Below, piece after piece: positions 53,574 through 62,636 of a stretch of 64,000 nt of DNA (positions within the stretch are counted from its first letter, which is position 1; each line of letters starts with the position of its first letter). The notes under the pieces are model-generated. The model did no database searches, was not told where the DNA came from, and was given only the letters and a program-made list of their open reading frames with translations. Position numbers and translations under genes: made by a program. Origin of the DNA: Pyxidicoccus xibeiensis (GTDB lineage: Bacteria; Myxococcota; Myxococcia; Myxococcales; Myxococcaceae); the NCBI RefSeq assembly GCF_024198175.1, contig NZ_JAJVKV010000017.1, positions 62,001-126,000 of the forward strand, read 5' to 3'.

Positions 53574-54806
53574 TCAGGACACCCGCACCGGGATGCCCAG
53601 GTGCGGGTCGTCCACGTGCTCCACGATGGCCACGCGGTCTCCCGCGGAGAGTGCGTCGTGGAGCACGAGAATCGCCTCATTCGAATGGCGGATGCAGCCG
53701 TGGGACACGTCCGTGCCCAGCAGGGCGGGGGCGCTCGTCCCGTGCAGCTCCTCTCCTGAATGCGTGGAGCGGCGGCCGTCCGCCCAGGACAGGTCCAGGA
53801 TGCGCACGCCGAAGACGTGCCGGTCGTTCCACAGCCGGGCGCCCGCGGCCTCGGCGGCGACCTGGTCCAGCTTCGCGCGGACGACCTTGAGCCCGGTGCG
53901 CGTGGGCGTGGCGGCGGCGCCGGTGGCGTTGGGGAAGATGTCCGTGAGGCGGCCGTCCGAGTCGAAGAGGAAGGTGCGGTGCTCGCGCAGGGCCACCACT
54001 ACGCGCACGGGCTGGCCGGCGTAGAAGGGGGAGGGCAGGCCCCGGGACTGGCCGCGTGCGCCCGGCGCGGGGGCCAGGGTGTCCAGCGCGCGCAGGGTGG
54101 CGGCGTCCAGCGTGCCGGTGGGGCGCACGGCGGGGAAGGCGCGGGAGGCGTGAGCCTGGAAGTTCCGGAGGGCCCGGGCGGTGTGCTGGCCGTACCGGCC
54201 GTCCGCGCCGCCGTGGAGCGCGAAGCCCATGTCCAGCAGCGTGGCCTGCACGGCGCGCAGGCCGTCTCCGTGCGTACCCGGCCCGAGCACCCGCTGGCCC
54301 GAGGCCACGTCCGCGAGCTGCGGCTGGCCCGTGAAGCGTGGGTTGGCGGGAGGCTCGGGGAGGCGGGGCGGGAAGGGGACGAGGGCCGCGCCCGGCGGCT
54401 CCGCTGCCAGGCGCGAGGCGTGGATGGCGGTGTCGGCGAGCGGCTCGGACAGGCGGGGCGGGAAGGGGGCGAGGGCAGCGCCCAACTGCTCGGCAGCCCG
54501 GCTCGAGGCGCGGATGGCGGTATCGGCGAGCGGCTCGGTGAGGCGGGGCGGATTGATGAGCCGCGGGCGGCCCGGCGGCTCCGCAGCGCGGGGCAGGGTG
54601 GCGACGTGGGAGTCGACCCCAACGTTGGCGGGCATCCCGTAGGCCGGACGGGCATCCAGTGGATGGCTTGCATTCGCCGCCAGGGCACGAGGCTTCAGGG
54701 CCGGCGGCGGTTCCGCCTCCGAGACAGGCGCCGTCGATGGCCTGGGCTGGGTGTCAGGGGTGGGGAGGAGGGCGCGTGAGTCATGCTGCGAGATGGGCGT
54801 GGTCAT
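53574..54806 (-). CDS. L,D-transpeptidase (YkuD) with peptidoglycan-binding domain and N-terminal repeats
   Basis: The start at 54806 (MTTPISQHDSR) has GAGGGG upstream. The 410-aa product has a Pro-rich N-terminus with three 30-residue repeats (PRLSEPLADTAIHASRLAAE type). A PG_binding_1 domain follows (LRAVQATLLDMGFALHGG), then a YkuD catalytic domain ending HGTSAPALLGTDVSHGCIRHSN (catalytic Cys). No signal peptide or membrane helix is evident, which is odd for an enzyme acting on cell wall. Confidence 0.85.
   Translation of the reverse strand: MTTPISQHDSRALLPTPDTQPRPSTAPVSEAEPPPALKPRALAANASHPLDARPAYGMPANVGVDSHVATLPRAAEPPGRPRLINPPRLTEPLADTAIRASSRAAEQLGAALAPFPPRLSEPLADTAIHASRLAAEPPGAALVPFPPRLPEPPANPRFTGQPQLADVASGQRVLGPGTHGDGLRAVQATLLDMGFALHGGADGRYGQHTARALRNFQAHASRAFPAVRPTGTLDAATLRALDTLAPAPGARGQSRGLPSPFYAGQPVRVVVALREHRTFLFDSDGRLTDIFPNATGAAATPTRTGLKVVRAKLDQVAAEAAGARLWNDRHVFGVRILDLSWADGRRSTHSGEELHGTSAPALLGTDVSHGCIRHSNEAILVLHDALSAGDRVAIVEHVDDPHLGIPVRVS
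54361..54600. repeat. 90-bp tandem repeat within the L,D-transpeptidase gene
   Basis: Units begin at 54361, 54451 and 54541 with AGGCGGGGCGG and contain GGCGAGCGGCTCGG near their end. The first two are highly similar and the third diverges midway. The 90-base length (30 codons) keeps the frame. Confidence 0.75.
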
Positions 54807-54860
54807 GCACCCCCTCACTGCAAATCACCCGCCCGACTCCGGGCAGGAGTCGGCCCGACG

Positions 54861-55253
54861 ATGGCTGAAACCCCGACCACCAAGTTCCTGAACGTCGACC
54901 TCGAGCTTCGTTGCGAGTCCGGGCTCCTGGACCTCGTCCGGGTGCTCGAGCCCCACTGCGTCGTGCTTCACGAGACGCCCCGGTTCGCATGCCTGGAGCT
55001 CGCCACGCACCCTCGCACCGTGGAGGAGGCGTTGCTCGGGTTCGGCGCGCTCATCCAGGCGCTTCCAGGGGCTCCCCGTGCCACCTGGGAGCGCTGCGAG
55101 CAGCGGAGGTTCGACATCGGGATTCATGCGGGGCTCCAGCCGCACTCCACGCCGTTCGGCTTCTCCTCGCGCGCGGTGCGCATGCTGGCGGACCTCGGGG
55201 CGGAGGTCGGCTTCACCGTCTACGCCCCGGACCTCACGGCGCGCTCAGGTTGA
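54861..55253 (+). CDS. hypothetical protein (130 aa)
   Basis: ATG at 54861 with AGGAG 12 bases upstream. The product begins MAETPTTKFLNVDLELRC and has a beta-rich N-terminus with GLLDLVRVLEP and an AVRMLADLGAEVGFTVYAPD end. No signal peptide and no family recognised. Divergent from the L,D-transpeptidase; its last 20 bases overlap the 3' end of the opposing transglycosylase gene. Confidence 0.65.
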   Translation: MAETPTTKFLNVDLELRCESGLLDLVRVLEPHCVVLHETPRFACLELATHPRTVEEALLGFGALIQALPGAPRATWERCEQRRFDIGIHAGLQPHSTPFGFSSRAVRMLADLGAEVGFTVYAPDLTARSG

Positions 55254-57162
55254 GCTGCCGGCCCACGGGGATGGTGCGGTGGTCCTTGATGTTGTTCCAC
55301 CGCATGATGTCCTCGACGGTGACGCCGTAGCGCTGCGCCACGGACCAGAGCGTCTCGCCGTTGGCCAGCGTGTGCACCCGGCCGCCCGGCTTCGCCGCCG
55401 CCACCGTGTGCTTCGCCACCACCGTGCCGGAGCGCTCCTGCACCTGCGTCACGCCCGCGCCGTCCGGCCACACGTACAGCAGCGAGCCCACCTGCAGCGT
55501 CGGCGTGCGGCGCCCCAGGTTGTTCCACTTCTTCAGCTCGTCCACCGACACGTTGAACTTCGTGGCAATCACCCAGAGGCTGTCGCCCGACTGCACGCCG
55601 TACGTCACCCGCGTGCGGCCGTTCACCTTCTCCGTCTTCACCGGCCCCGTCGCCACCGGCCCCTTGGGCGTGCCCGCCGGCACCTCTTCCTCCGGCCGGT
55701 GCACCACCACGCCGCTGCGCCGCGCCTGCGCCACCTTGCTCGCAATCGCCCCGCCGCTCTTGCCCGCCGGCACCGGAATCACCAGCTCCATGCCCAGCTT
55801 CAGCGTCCGCGCGCTCTTGAGCTGGTTCATCTGGAGGATGGCCTCCGACGCGGTGCCGAACCGCTCGGCAATCTGCGACAGCGTGTCCCCGCGCTTCACC
55901 TTGTGGACCTTGAAGGACAGCCGCTCGGTGGGGGAGATGCGCTTGTAGTTCTCCGCGAACTGCGTCCCCGCACCCCGGGGCAGCCGCAGCTTGTACGGCT
56001 TCTTCTCGCTCGCCGGCGGCGTGCACCAGCGCTTCAGCTCCGGGTTCAGGTCCTGCACCGCCTTGACGGGTACCCCCGCCGCGCGCGCCACCACGTCCAG
56101 GTCCGCCGCGTCCGTGAGCTCCGCCTCGTCGAACTCCAGCACCGGCTCGGGCTCGAACTCCGACTCCGAGAAGCCGAACGCCGACGGGTGCTTGGCCACC
56201 AGCGCCGCGGCAATCAGCTTGGGCACGTAGTGCTTCGTCTCCTTCGCCAGCCCGCGCTCCTCCGACAGCACCCAGAAGTCGTTCGTCCCGTGCCGCTCCA
56301 CCATCCGCCGCACGCGCCCGGAGCCCGTGTTGTACCCGGCCCACGCCAGGTACCAGTGCCCCAGCTCCCGCTTGAGGTCCTTCAGGTACGACGCCGCGGC
56401 GTGCGTGGCCTTGATGGGATCTCTCCGCTCGTCCACCCAGAAGTCCTGCTTCAGCCCGTACTGCTTGCCCGTGCTGGAGATGAACTGCCAGGGCCCGGCG
56501 GCGTGCGCCCACGAGTACGCGTGCGCGGAGAAGCCGCTCTCAATCATCGCCAGGTACACCGTGTCCTTCGGCAGCCCGTACTGCTCGAGAATCGGCTGCA
56601 TCACCGGCACGTACCGCGCCGCGCGCGACATCCACTTGCGGAACCAGCGCCGCCCCGGCCCCTGGAAGAACTGGATGTACTGCGCCACCAGCGGCTGCAT
56701 CTCCACCGGGATGTCGTAGCGGTCCTGAATCTGCCCCACGTCGAACGTGGCCACGTCGGTGATGAGCGGCAGCGGCGCCAGCGAGTCGTCCTCGCGGAAC
56801 GTCGGCTCGTCCAGCGCGTCCAGCATCCGCATCCGCAGCGGGTTGGCCAGCCCCAGCCGGCGCAGCGACTGCATCACCTCCGCGCTGGGCCGGGCCGCCG
56901 GGTCCAGCGTCGCCCCCTCCAGCGCGCGCAGCTCCTCGAGCTCCGCGGACTCGGACTCCACCTCTTCACTGGTGGCCTCCGGCTCCTCCACCGCCGTCGG
57001 GGCCTCGGCCTCCGGCTCCTGGGGCACCTCACCCGTCAGCAGGCGCTTCTCGTCGGACGCCAGCACGCGCATGCCCGGAGGCGGGGGCGGCATCGGCGGG
57101 GAAATGCTCTCCGAGGCGGGAAGCGAGGCCAGGGTCAGCAGGAGCAGGGAGAGAGGCGGCAT
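55234..57162 (-). CDS. mltD: membrane-bound lytic transglycosylase D with three LysM domains
   Basis: This 642-aa enzyme cleaves peptidoglycan glycan strands. A signal peptide without a lipobox (LSLLLLTLASLPASES) is followed by an acidic linker. The SLT domain has catalytic Glu in AMIESGFSAHAYSWAHAAG, WYLAWAGYNTGSGRV and ETKHYVPKLIAA. Three LysM repeats follow (VKRGDTLSQIAERFG; VQSGDSLWVIATKF; LANGETLWSVAQRYG), anchoring it to the wall. An AT-rich promoter lies 42 bases upstream. Confidence 0.93.
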   Translation of the reverse strand: MPPLSLLLLTLASLPASESISPPMPPPPPGMRVLASDEKRLLTGEVPQEPEAEAPTAVEEPEATSEEVESESAELEELRALEGATLDPAARPSAEVMQSLRRLGLANPLRMRMLDALDEPTFREDDSLAPLPLITDVATFDVGQIQDRYDIPVEMQPLVAQYIQFFQGPGRRWFRKWMSRAARYVPVMQPILEQYGLPKDTVYLAMIESGFSAHAYSWAHAAGPWQFISSTGKQYGLKQDFWVDERRDPIKATHAAASYLKDLKRELGHWYLAWAGYNTGSGRVRRMVERHGTNDFWVLSEERGLAKETKHYVPKLIAAALVAKHPSAFGFSESEFEPEPVLEFDEAELTDAADLDVVARAAGVPVKAVQDLNPELKRWCTPPASEKKPYKLRLPRGAGTQFAENYKRISPTERLSFKVHKVKRGDTLSQIAERFGTASEAILQMNQLKSARTLKLGMELVIPVPAGKSGGAIASKVAQARRSGVVVHRPEEEVPAGTPKGPVATGPVKTEKVNGRTRVTYGVQSGDSLWVIATKFNVSVDELKKWNNLGRRTPTLQVGSLLYVWPDGAGVTQVQERSGTVVAKHTVAAAKPGGRVHTLANGETLWSVAQRYGVTVEDIMRWNNIKDHRTIPVGRQLNLSAP

Positions 57163-57203
57163 GGCGTCGCAGGTCCGGTGCGCCCAGAAGCAGGCGAAGG
57201 CCG

Positions 57204-57232
57204 AAGTATTCGCGCTTTTTCTTGACAGTCAA
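57204..57232 (-). promoter_or_regulatory. probable mltD promoter
   Basis: On the minus strand TTGACT (57232-57227), a 16-17 base spacer and AATACT/ATACTT (about 57210-57204) give a sigma70-like promoter with a 35-base leader to the ATG at 57162. The -35 lies in the small palindrome TTGACAGTCAA (57222-57232), a possible regulator site. Confidence 0.5.
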
Positions 57233-57262
57233 ACAAGGAGTCGCCGCGTGTGCCTGTTCGCC

Positions 57263-57287
57263 GGACGCCGCGTGGGGGCAGGCGTCC
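57263..57287 (-). terminator. hairpin after the cytochrome/phosphatase-like gene
   Basis: GGACGCC (57263-57269) and GGCGTCC (57281-57287) pair over 7 bp with an 11-base loop, 10 bases after the minus-strand stop at 57297. No U-tract follows, so it is at best a weak or factor-assisted stop. Confidence 0.35.
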
Positions 57288-57296
57288 AGGCGAGGA

Positions 57297-58871
57297 CTAC
57301 GGCTTCGCGGGCTTTTCCACGGACGCCGGCTTCCCGTGCCCCGGCCCCAGGATTCGCGGCAGGTAGGTCGCGAAGTCGAAGTGGGGGGAGTTCTCCGGGT
57401 TGTGGCAGGTGACGCACAGGGCCTCGCCCGGCGAGGCGATGATGTTGTCCTTCTCCGGTGCGTCCGCGTGCAGCGAGCCCGGGCCGTGGCAGCCCTCACA
57501 GCCCACGTCCTCGCGGCCGGCCACCTTGTCCAGGCGGCACACGCCCCCGGGCTGCTCCCAGCCCGTCACGTGGCAGCTGGTGCAGTTGAGGTGGAACTGC
57601 TTGCCCATCCCCTCCAGCGTCTCCCACGCGTGGGAGTGCTTTGTCTTCTCCCACTGGGGAAAGGCCTCTTCGTGGCAGGTGCGGCAGGGCTCGTTGCCCA
57701 CGAAGGCCGCCTGGCCCTTGGCGGGGGCGGGGCAGTCCTGCCCGTGCTCCTTCGCCCAGGCCAGGTTCATCTTCCCCACGTCCCCGTCATAGGCCGCCAC
57801 CAGGGCCTGCGCGTCCGGGTGCGAGGGCAGGCTGGACTCCAGCGGGACGAAGCGCAGGGTGAAGCCGTTGACGCCCTCCGTGGTGGGTGGCGGGGCCGAC
57901 AGCAGCGCCTGCTTGCGGGCCACCAGCTCGTCGCGCTTGCCCTGCTTGAGCGCCTTCAGCTTCGGGTCCACACCGGGGAGGTTGATTTCCTTGTCCAGCA
58001 GCGCCAGCCGCTGGTCCAGCGCGGCCGCCTCGCGGTCCAGGTCCGCCTGGCCCTTCTGCAGCGTGAAGGCGCCCTTCTGGGGCGCGTAGCCCAGGTCCAC
58101 GCGCAACAGCGAGCGCCCCTTGCTCTGCAGGGCCACCACCGGCACGCCCGCGCGCACCAGCTTGTTCTGCTCGCCGCTGAACTCCGACGCGGTGCGGGTG
58201 GCCACCACCACGTCCGCGGCCAGCCCCGGGCGCTCCACCGCGGCCTGCGCGGCCTCCAGCGTGGCGTCCAGGAGGGCCACCACGAAGTCCGCCCCTTCCG
58301 AGCGGGCCCGCGCGCTGGCCTCCACCAGCTGCTCCGGTGTGTCCGCCGCCACCACGCCCACCTTCCGGGCGCCGGCGGGCAGCAGCTTCACCGTGCCGGG
58401 GGGCAGCTCCGGCAGGCCGAGCCCCTGGCGGAAGGCCTCGCCCCGGGTGTCATCCAGCGGGCCGGTGGCGCGCACGGCCAGCCCCATCAGCCGCATGGCG
58501 TCCGACAGGGCCTTGGCCTTGCGCTCCTCCTGGGGGACCTGGCCGGGCCTGAGCTCGGACTCGCCGAAGAGGCTGTTGCCGCCATCCACATAGAGGACGG
58601 GCAGGGGGCCCTTGCGCGCCTCCAGCACCTGGGCGGCGGCGCGGGCGATGCCGCCGCGCATGTTCTCGCTGCAGCCGCACGGGCCCAGGTAGCCCCGCGT
58701 GTCCGCGGAGACGAAGAGCACGGCGCCCGGAGCGTCGGTGGCGGTGGAGGAGGGGGACGGGGGCGTGCCCGCCTCGGCCTGCGGTGCAGGCGGGGCGGAG
58801 TCCTTGCGCATGCACCCGGCGAGCGACGCGCCGAGCAGCGCGGCGACGAGGACGGGGCGCATGGGGTTCAC
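57297..58871 (-). CDS. lipoprotein with UshA-like metallophosphatase-type region and tetrahaem cytochrome c554-like domain
   Basis: This 524-aa lipoprotein (lipobox LAGC) has an N-terminal half resembling the 5'-nucleotidase/metallophosphatase fold (SADTRGYLGPCGCSENMRGG, YVDGGNSLF) but with poor metal motifs. A helical linker follows, then a C-terminal cytochrome domain with four CxxCH haem sites: CRTCH, CTSCH, CEGCH, CVTCH. Such SoxB/c554-like fusions occur in anaerobic-respiration and copper contexts. A GTG start overlaps the response regulator stop (GTGA); an ATG at 58862 is an alternative. Confidence 0.85.
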   Translation of the reverse strand: MNPMRPVLVAALLGASLAGCMRKDSAPPAPQAEAGTPPSPSSTATDAPGAVLFVSADTRGYLGPCGCSENMRGGIARAAAQVLEARKGPLPVLYVDGGNSLFGESELRPGQVPQEERKAKALSDAMRLMGLAVRATGPLDDTRGEAFRQGLGLPELPPGTVKLLPAGARKVGVVAADTPEQLVEASARARSEGADFVVALLDATLEAAQAAVERPGLAADVVVATRTASEFSGEQNKLVRAGVPVVALQSKGRSLLRVDLGYAPQKGAFTLQKGQADLDREAAALDQRLALLDKEINLPGVDPKLKALKQGKRDELVARKQALLSAPPPTTEGVNGFTLRFVPLESSLPSHPDAQALVAAYDGDVGKMNLAWAKEHGQDCPAPAKGQAAFVGNEPCRTCHEEAFPQWEKTKHSHAWETLEGMGKQFHLNCTSCHVTGWEQPGGVCRLDKVAGREDVGCEGCHGPGSLHADAPEKDNIIASPGEALCVTCHNPENSPHFDFATYLPRILGPGHGKPASVEKPAKP

Positions 58872-59251
58872 CAGAGGATGCTCTGCACCAGCTCGTCTAT
58901 CTTCTCGCCCATCGCCTCCAGGCCGTTCACCTTGGAGAGCGAGCCGTCGGCGCCCACCTGCTCGGCCAGCTTGGACAGCTCGTCGTCCGGGAGGCTGGAG
59001 AACAGGACGATGGGGATGTCCTGCGTGCCGTACTCGTTCTTGAGCGTCCGGCAGATGTCGGTGCCCTTCGCCTCGGGCATGTGGATGTCGGTGAGGATGA
59101 GGTCCGGCCGCCAGCTCTGGAGTGTCTTTTCGAACTCCATGAGCGTCGACGTGGCGACGACTTCGTAGCCCCGCGCCTCGAGCACCGCCTTCTCCATGGC
59201 GAGCGTGATTTCGCTGTCGTCAATCAGGAGGATTCTTCGCTTCTCGGACAC
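58868..59251 (-). CDS. single-domain response regulator
   Basis: GTG at 59251 with AAGGAAGG upstream gives 127 aa. It has the full receiver set: acidic pair IDDSE, acceptor Asp in LILTDIHMP, Ser in VLFSSLPDD, and Lys in GSLSKVNG. No output domain (CheY-like). It overlaps the haem-lipoprotein gene by GTGA, an unusual partner. The 182-base gap to the MscS gene (59252-59433) shows no extra gene. Confidence 0.9.
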   Translation of the reverse strand: MSEKRRILLIDDSEITLAMEKAVLEARGYEVVATSTLMEFEKTLQSWRPDLILTDIHMPEAKGTDICRTLKNEYGTQDIPIVLFSSLPDDELSKLAEQVGADGSLSKVNGLEAMGEKIDELVQSILW

Positions 59252-59433
59252 GGCGACCTTCCTTGGAGCCGTTTCTATCCTACCCCCATCCGTGGCACCA
59301 ACGGTTTCCCATCCCCTGAGATGGGCCCGCATGCTCCCACCTCCGGCTGTCCACCGTCGCACGCTCGCCCGGCCGTGGGGCGGGCCCGACTTCGTGCGCG
59401 CAAGACAGCCGAAACACAGTATGGAAGAGGGTC

Positions 59434-61077
59434 ATGATGCACCGTGACAGTTGGGGCCTGAGGGCCCTCGTCCTCGTCTGGAGCGTCCTCTGGAGCCTGC
59501 CGGCCGCCGCGCTCAACGCCGGCCTGGGGACGCCTCCTCCCACCGTGGACCGGCAGACGCCGCACGCCGCCGTCCAGGGCTTCCTGTCCGCGGCCCACCG
59601 GGGGGACTACGCCCTGGCCGCCCACTACCTGGACCTGGACTTCATCCCCCGGGCCGAGCAGGCGGAGCGCGGCCCCCAGCTCGCCCGCCGGCTCAAGTTC
59701 GTCCTGGACCGCAAGCTGGCGCTGGATTTGTCCTCGCTGAGCAAGGCCGCCGAGGGAGACCCGGCCGGCTCCCGGACGCAGCAGCTGGGCACCATCCCCC
59801 TGGAGGGCGCCAGCGTCGCGGTCCGCCTGCAGCGGGTGACAGCGGACGGCGCGCTGGTGTGGGTCATCAGCGAGTCCACCGTGAGGCGCGTCGACCCGCT
59901 CTTCGAGGAGTACGGCCCCCGCGTGGCGGAGTGGCTGCCCCCCGTCTTCTTCGAGGACACGGTGCTGGGGCTGGAGCCCTGGCAGTGGCTGGGCCTGCTG
60001 GTGACGCTGCTGGGCAGCCTGGGGCTGGCGGTGCTGCTGGAGCGGATGGTGCTGGCCTTCGCCCTGCGGCTGGCGCGCTGGACGCGCATCAGCTGGGACG
60101 ACGACATGGTGGCCGCGGGCCGGGGGCCGCTGCTGCTGGTGGCCTTCGCGGCGCTGCTGGTGGTGGGCACCTGGTTCCTGCGCCTGCCGCGCCCCGCGCA
60201 GGAGTTCTTCAGCGGGGTGGGCTACTCGCTGAGCGTCGTCTCCCTGGCCTGGTTCATCCTGCGCTTCCTCCGGGTGTCCGCCGCCTTCGTGCAGAACCGC
60301 GTGGCCTCGGGGATGAAGGACTCCTCGCGCGCACGCAGCGTGAGCACCCAGTTGGTGGTGCTGCGCGCCATCTTCGAGGTGGCCACCTACGTCATCGCCG
60401 CCGCCCTGCTGCTCATCCAGTTCGACGTGGTGCGCAACGTGGGCGTGTCGCTGCTGGCCTCCGCCGGTATCGCCGGCCTCGTGCTCGGCCTCGCGGCGCA
60501 GAAGTCCATCTCCACGCTGCTGGCCGGCATCCAGCTGTCGATTACGCAGCCCATCCGCATCGGCGACCAGGTGGTGGTGGAGAACGAGTTCGGCACCGTG
60601 GAGGAAATCACCCTCACCTACGTGGTGCTGCGCGTGTGGGACCAGCGCCGCATGGTCATCCCCATCACCCAGTTCCTCGACAAGCCCTTCCAGAACTGGA
60701 GCAAGGGCAACGCGGAGATGCTCGGCGCCGTCACCCTCCAGGTGGACTACTTCACCGACATCAACGCCCTGCGCGCCGAGCTGACGCGCATCCTCGAGGG
60801 CGAGGGCAAGGAGCTGTGGGACCGGCGCGTGGGGAGCGTCGTCGTGCTCGAGGTGATGGACCGCACCCTCACCGTGCGCGCCCTGGTGAGCGTGGCCAAC
60901 TCGGAGAAGCTCTTCGATTTGCGCGCCCTGGTGCGCGAGCGGATGGTGGAGTTCCTCCGGGCCCATCCGCAGTGGCTGCCCATCACCCGCACGGAGGCCC
61001 GCCAGGTGCCGCAGCCTCCTCCTCCGTCGGACGGGGGGCAGACGCCCGCCGCCCCACCGGCGCCTCCCAGGGCCTGA
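59434..61077 (+). CDS. MscS-type mechanosensitive ion channel with N-terminal exported domain
   Basis: This 547-aa protein has a signal-like N-terminus (LVLVWSVLWSLPAAALNA), a periplasmic domain of about 140 residues, then five helices. The pore helix and MscS beta domain read SLLASAGIAGLVLGLAAQK then QPIRIGDQVVVE and GTVEEITLTYVVLRVWD. A C-terminal alpha/beta domain and a Pro-rich tail follow. Releases solutes on osmotic downshock. Two adjacent ATGs (59434, 59437) are possible starts. Confidence 0.93.
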   Translation: MMHRDSWGLRALVLVWSVLWSLPAAALNAGLGTPPPTVDRQTPHAAVQGFLSAAHRGDYALAAHYLDLDFIPRAEQAERGPQLARRLKFVLDRKLALDLSSLSKAAEGDPAGSRTQQLGTIPLEGASVAVRLQRVTADGALVWVISESTVRRVDPLFEEYGPRVAEWLPPVFFEDTVLGLEPWQWLGLLVTLLGSLGLAVLLERMVLAFALRLARWTRISWDDDMVAAGRGPLLLVAFAALLVVGTWFLRLPRPAQEFFSGVGYSLSVVSLAWFILRFLRVSAAFVQNRVASGMKDSSRARSVSTQLVVLRAIFEVATYVIAAALLLIQFDVVRNVGVSLLASAGIAGLVLGLAAQKSISTLLAGIQLSITQPIRIGDQVVVENEFGTVEEITLTYVVLRVWDQRRMVIPITQFLDKPFQNWSKGNAEMLGAVTLQVDYFTDINALRAELTRILEGEGKELWDRRVGSVVVLEVMDRTLTVRALVSVANSEKLFDLRALVRERMVEFLRAHPQWLPITRTEARQVPQPPPPSDGGQTPAAPPAPPRA

Positions 61078-61213
61078 GAGGTCGGGAAATCTGGAAGGAT
61101 GAAGGGGAAGGTCTCAGGAGTCCTTGCCTGCCGGGAAGGGCTCTTGAATATTCAGCGCGCCGCGGCGTCAGAGCGGACGAATTTCGCACCTACTGCTCGG
61201 GGGAGTCTTCGAG

Positions 61214-61780
61214 ATGAAGCGTCATGCCAGGTTGTGCGGGGCCGCTGTGCTGCTGGCCGCCGCGGTGCCACTGACCGCCGGGGCGCAGGAGCGCGGCCGC
61301 ACGGATGGGCCCGAGGAGTCCGAGTACGGCAAGGGCGGGTATGCGGACCCGGGCGGGCGGGGCGTGTCGCTCCAGCTCGACTGGGGCGCGGCCATCCACT
61401 CCGAGGAGCCGCCCCGGGGCGCGCCCGAGGGCCCGCCGCTGTACGTGGGCGCCACCCTGTCGCTGTGGGGAGACGACTGGTACATGCTCGACGTGAGCGC
61501 CGCCTACATCTTCGACGGCGGCCGCTTCGTGGGCATGGTGGGCCCGCGCTTCCGCACGTGGGGCTGGCCCATCGCCTTCACCGCCGGCCTCAAGGCGGGC
61601 GCCATCGTCATCCCCGAGGGAGAGGGCCTGCGCTTCGGCATCTCCCCGCAGCTGGGCGCCGAGTTCCTCCTGGGTGACGAGGACAACATCATCCTCGGCC
61701 TCAACTACACGCCGGACATCCCCATTGGCGGTGGTGGCGTGACGCACCGCCTGGGCATGGGCGTCGGTTACAAGTTCTAG
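61214..61780 (+). CDS. outer-membrane beta-barrel-like protein
   Basis: This 188-aa protein has a signal peptide ending TAGAQ, then beta strands (LYVGATLSLWGDDWYMLDV, GMVGPRFRTWGWPIAFTAGL) and the terminal aromatic MGVGYKF. First gene of a four-gene run with LpoB; a 12-base gap to the next gene. Confidence 0.75.
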   Translation: MKRHARLCGAAVLLAAAVPLTAGAQERGRTDGPEESEYGKGGYADPGGRGVSLQLDWGAAIHSEEPPRGAPEGPPLYVGATLSLWGDDWYMLDVSAAYIFDGGRFVGMVGPRFRTWGWPIAFTAGLKAGAIVIPEGEGLRFGISPQLGAEFLLGDEDNIILGLNYTPDIPIGGGGVTHRLGMGVGYKF

Positions 61781-61792
61781 AGAGGGGTCACC

Positions 61793-62623
61793 ATGATTGC
61801 GCAGGTACTTGCCGCCGCCCTGGCGCTGACCGCCAGCCAGGCGCCCGTCTCGGTTCCCGCCACGCGCGGAAGCCCACAGGTCTCCCTGCCGTTCCCCTCC
61901 GGGAACGTGCAGACGTACAACATCATCCAGTGGGACCCCAACCAGCTGCCGCGCATCTACGAGCGCTCGGACCAGCTGCCGCTCACCGACGCGGAGCTGA
62001 CCAAGCTGTCCCAGGCCGGCTTCGAGCCCGCGGACCTCGTGAAGATGATCGAGGAGCGCCGCTGCGCCTGCGACGCCAGCGCGGACGGCCTCATCAAGCT
62101 GAAGAAGGCCGGCGTGGACAAGGCGGTGCTGGCGGCCGTCTCGCGGCACGGGCTGGCGCCCAACCGCGCGCTCGACCTGCTGGTGACGCTGGACTTCACC
62201 GGGGAGAGCCGGACGGCCCGCGAGGCGTTCCTCTACTTCTTCGTGGACGACGGCGACATCACCCGCGTCTTCACCGCCAACATCCCGGAGCTGCTCCAGC
62301 GCCGCAACCGCCACGAGACGATGGTGGACCGCAGCGACATCCTGGTGGCGCGCACCGTGCGCCGCGTGCAGCTGGCCGGCAAGGTGGATTTGAAGACGTA
62401 CGGCCCGCACCGGGTGCTGGTGGCCGCCAGCGCCAGCCCCACGCTGACGCACCCCTCCCAGCTCACCGAGCAGGAGCGGGCCAAGGCCCAGACGTACACC
62501 TTCGACTATCCGCGCAGCTCGCTGCAGAGCCTCTGCCGTCTGACGGCCGGCTACCGCCGCGACGCCGTGCTCACCTACAAGTGGAACTTCGAAGGCAGCC
62601 GCTTCGAATGCGAATGGAACTAG
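61793..62623 (+). CDS. secreted protein of unknown function
   Basis: This 276-aa protein has a signal peptide (MIAQVLAAALALTASQAP). It has a helical part (LTDAELTKLSQAGFEPADLVKM, RRCACDASADGLIKLKKAG), which resembles short repeats of a solvent-exposed sensor, and a C-terminal beta part with Cys (SLCRLTAGYRRD, FECEWN). Gene 2 of the LpoB operon. Confidence 0.72.
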   Translation: MIAQVLAAALALTASQAPVSVPATRGSPQVSLPFPSGNVQTYNIIQWDPNQLPRIYERSDQLPLTDAELTKLSQAGFEPADLVKMIEERRCACDASADGLIKLKKAGVDKAVLAAVSRHGLAPNRALDLLVTLDFTGESRTAREAFLYFFVDDGDITRVFTANIPELLQRRNRHETMVDRSDILVARTVRRVQLAGKVDLKTYGPHRVLVAASASPTLTHPSQLTEQERAKAQTYTFDYPRSSLQSLCRLTAGYRRDAVLTYKWNFEGSRFECEWN

Positions 62624-62636
62624 GAGTCACCGCACC

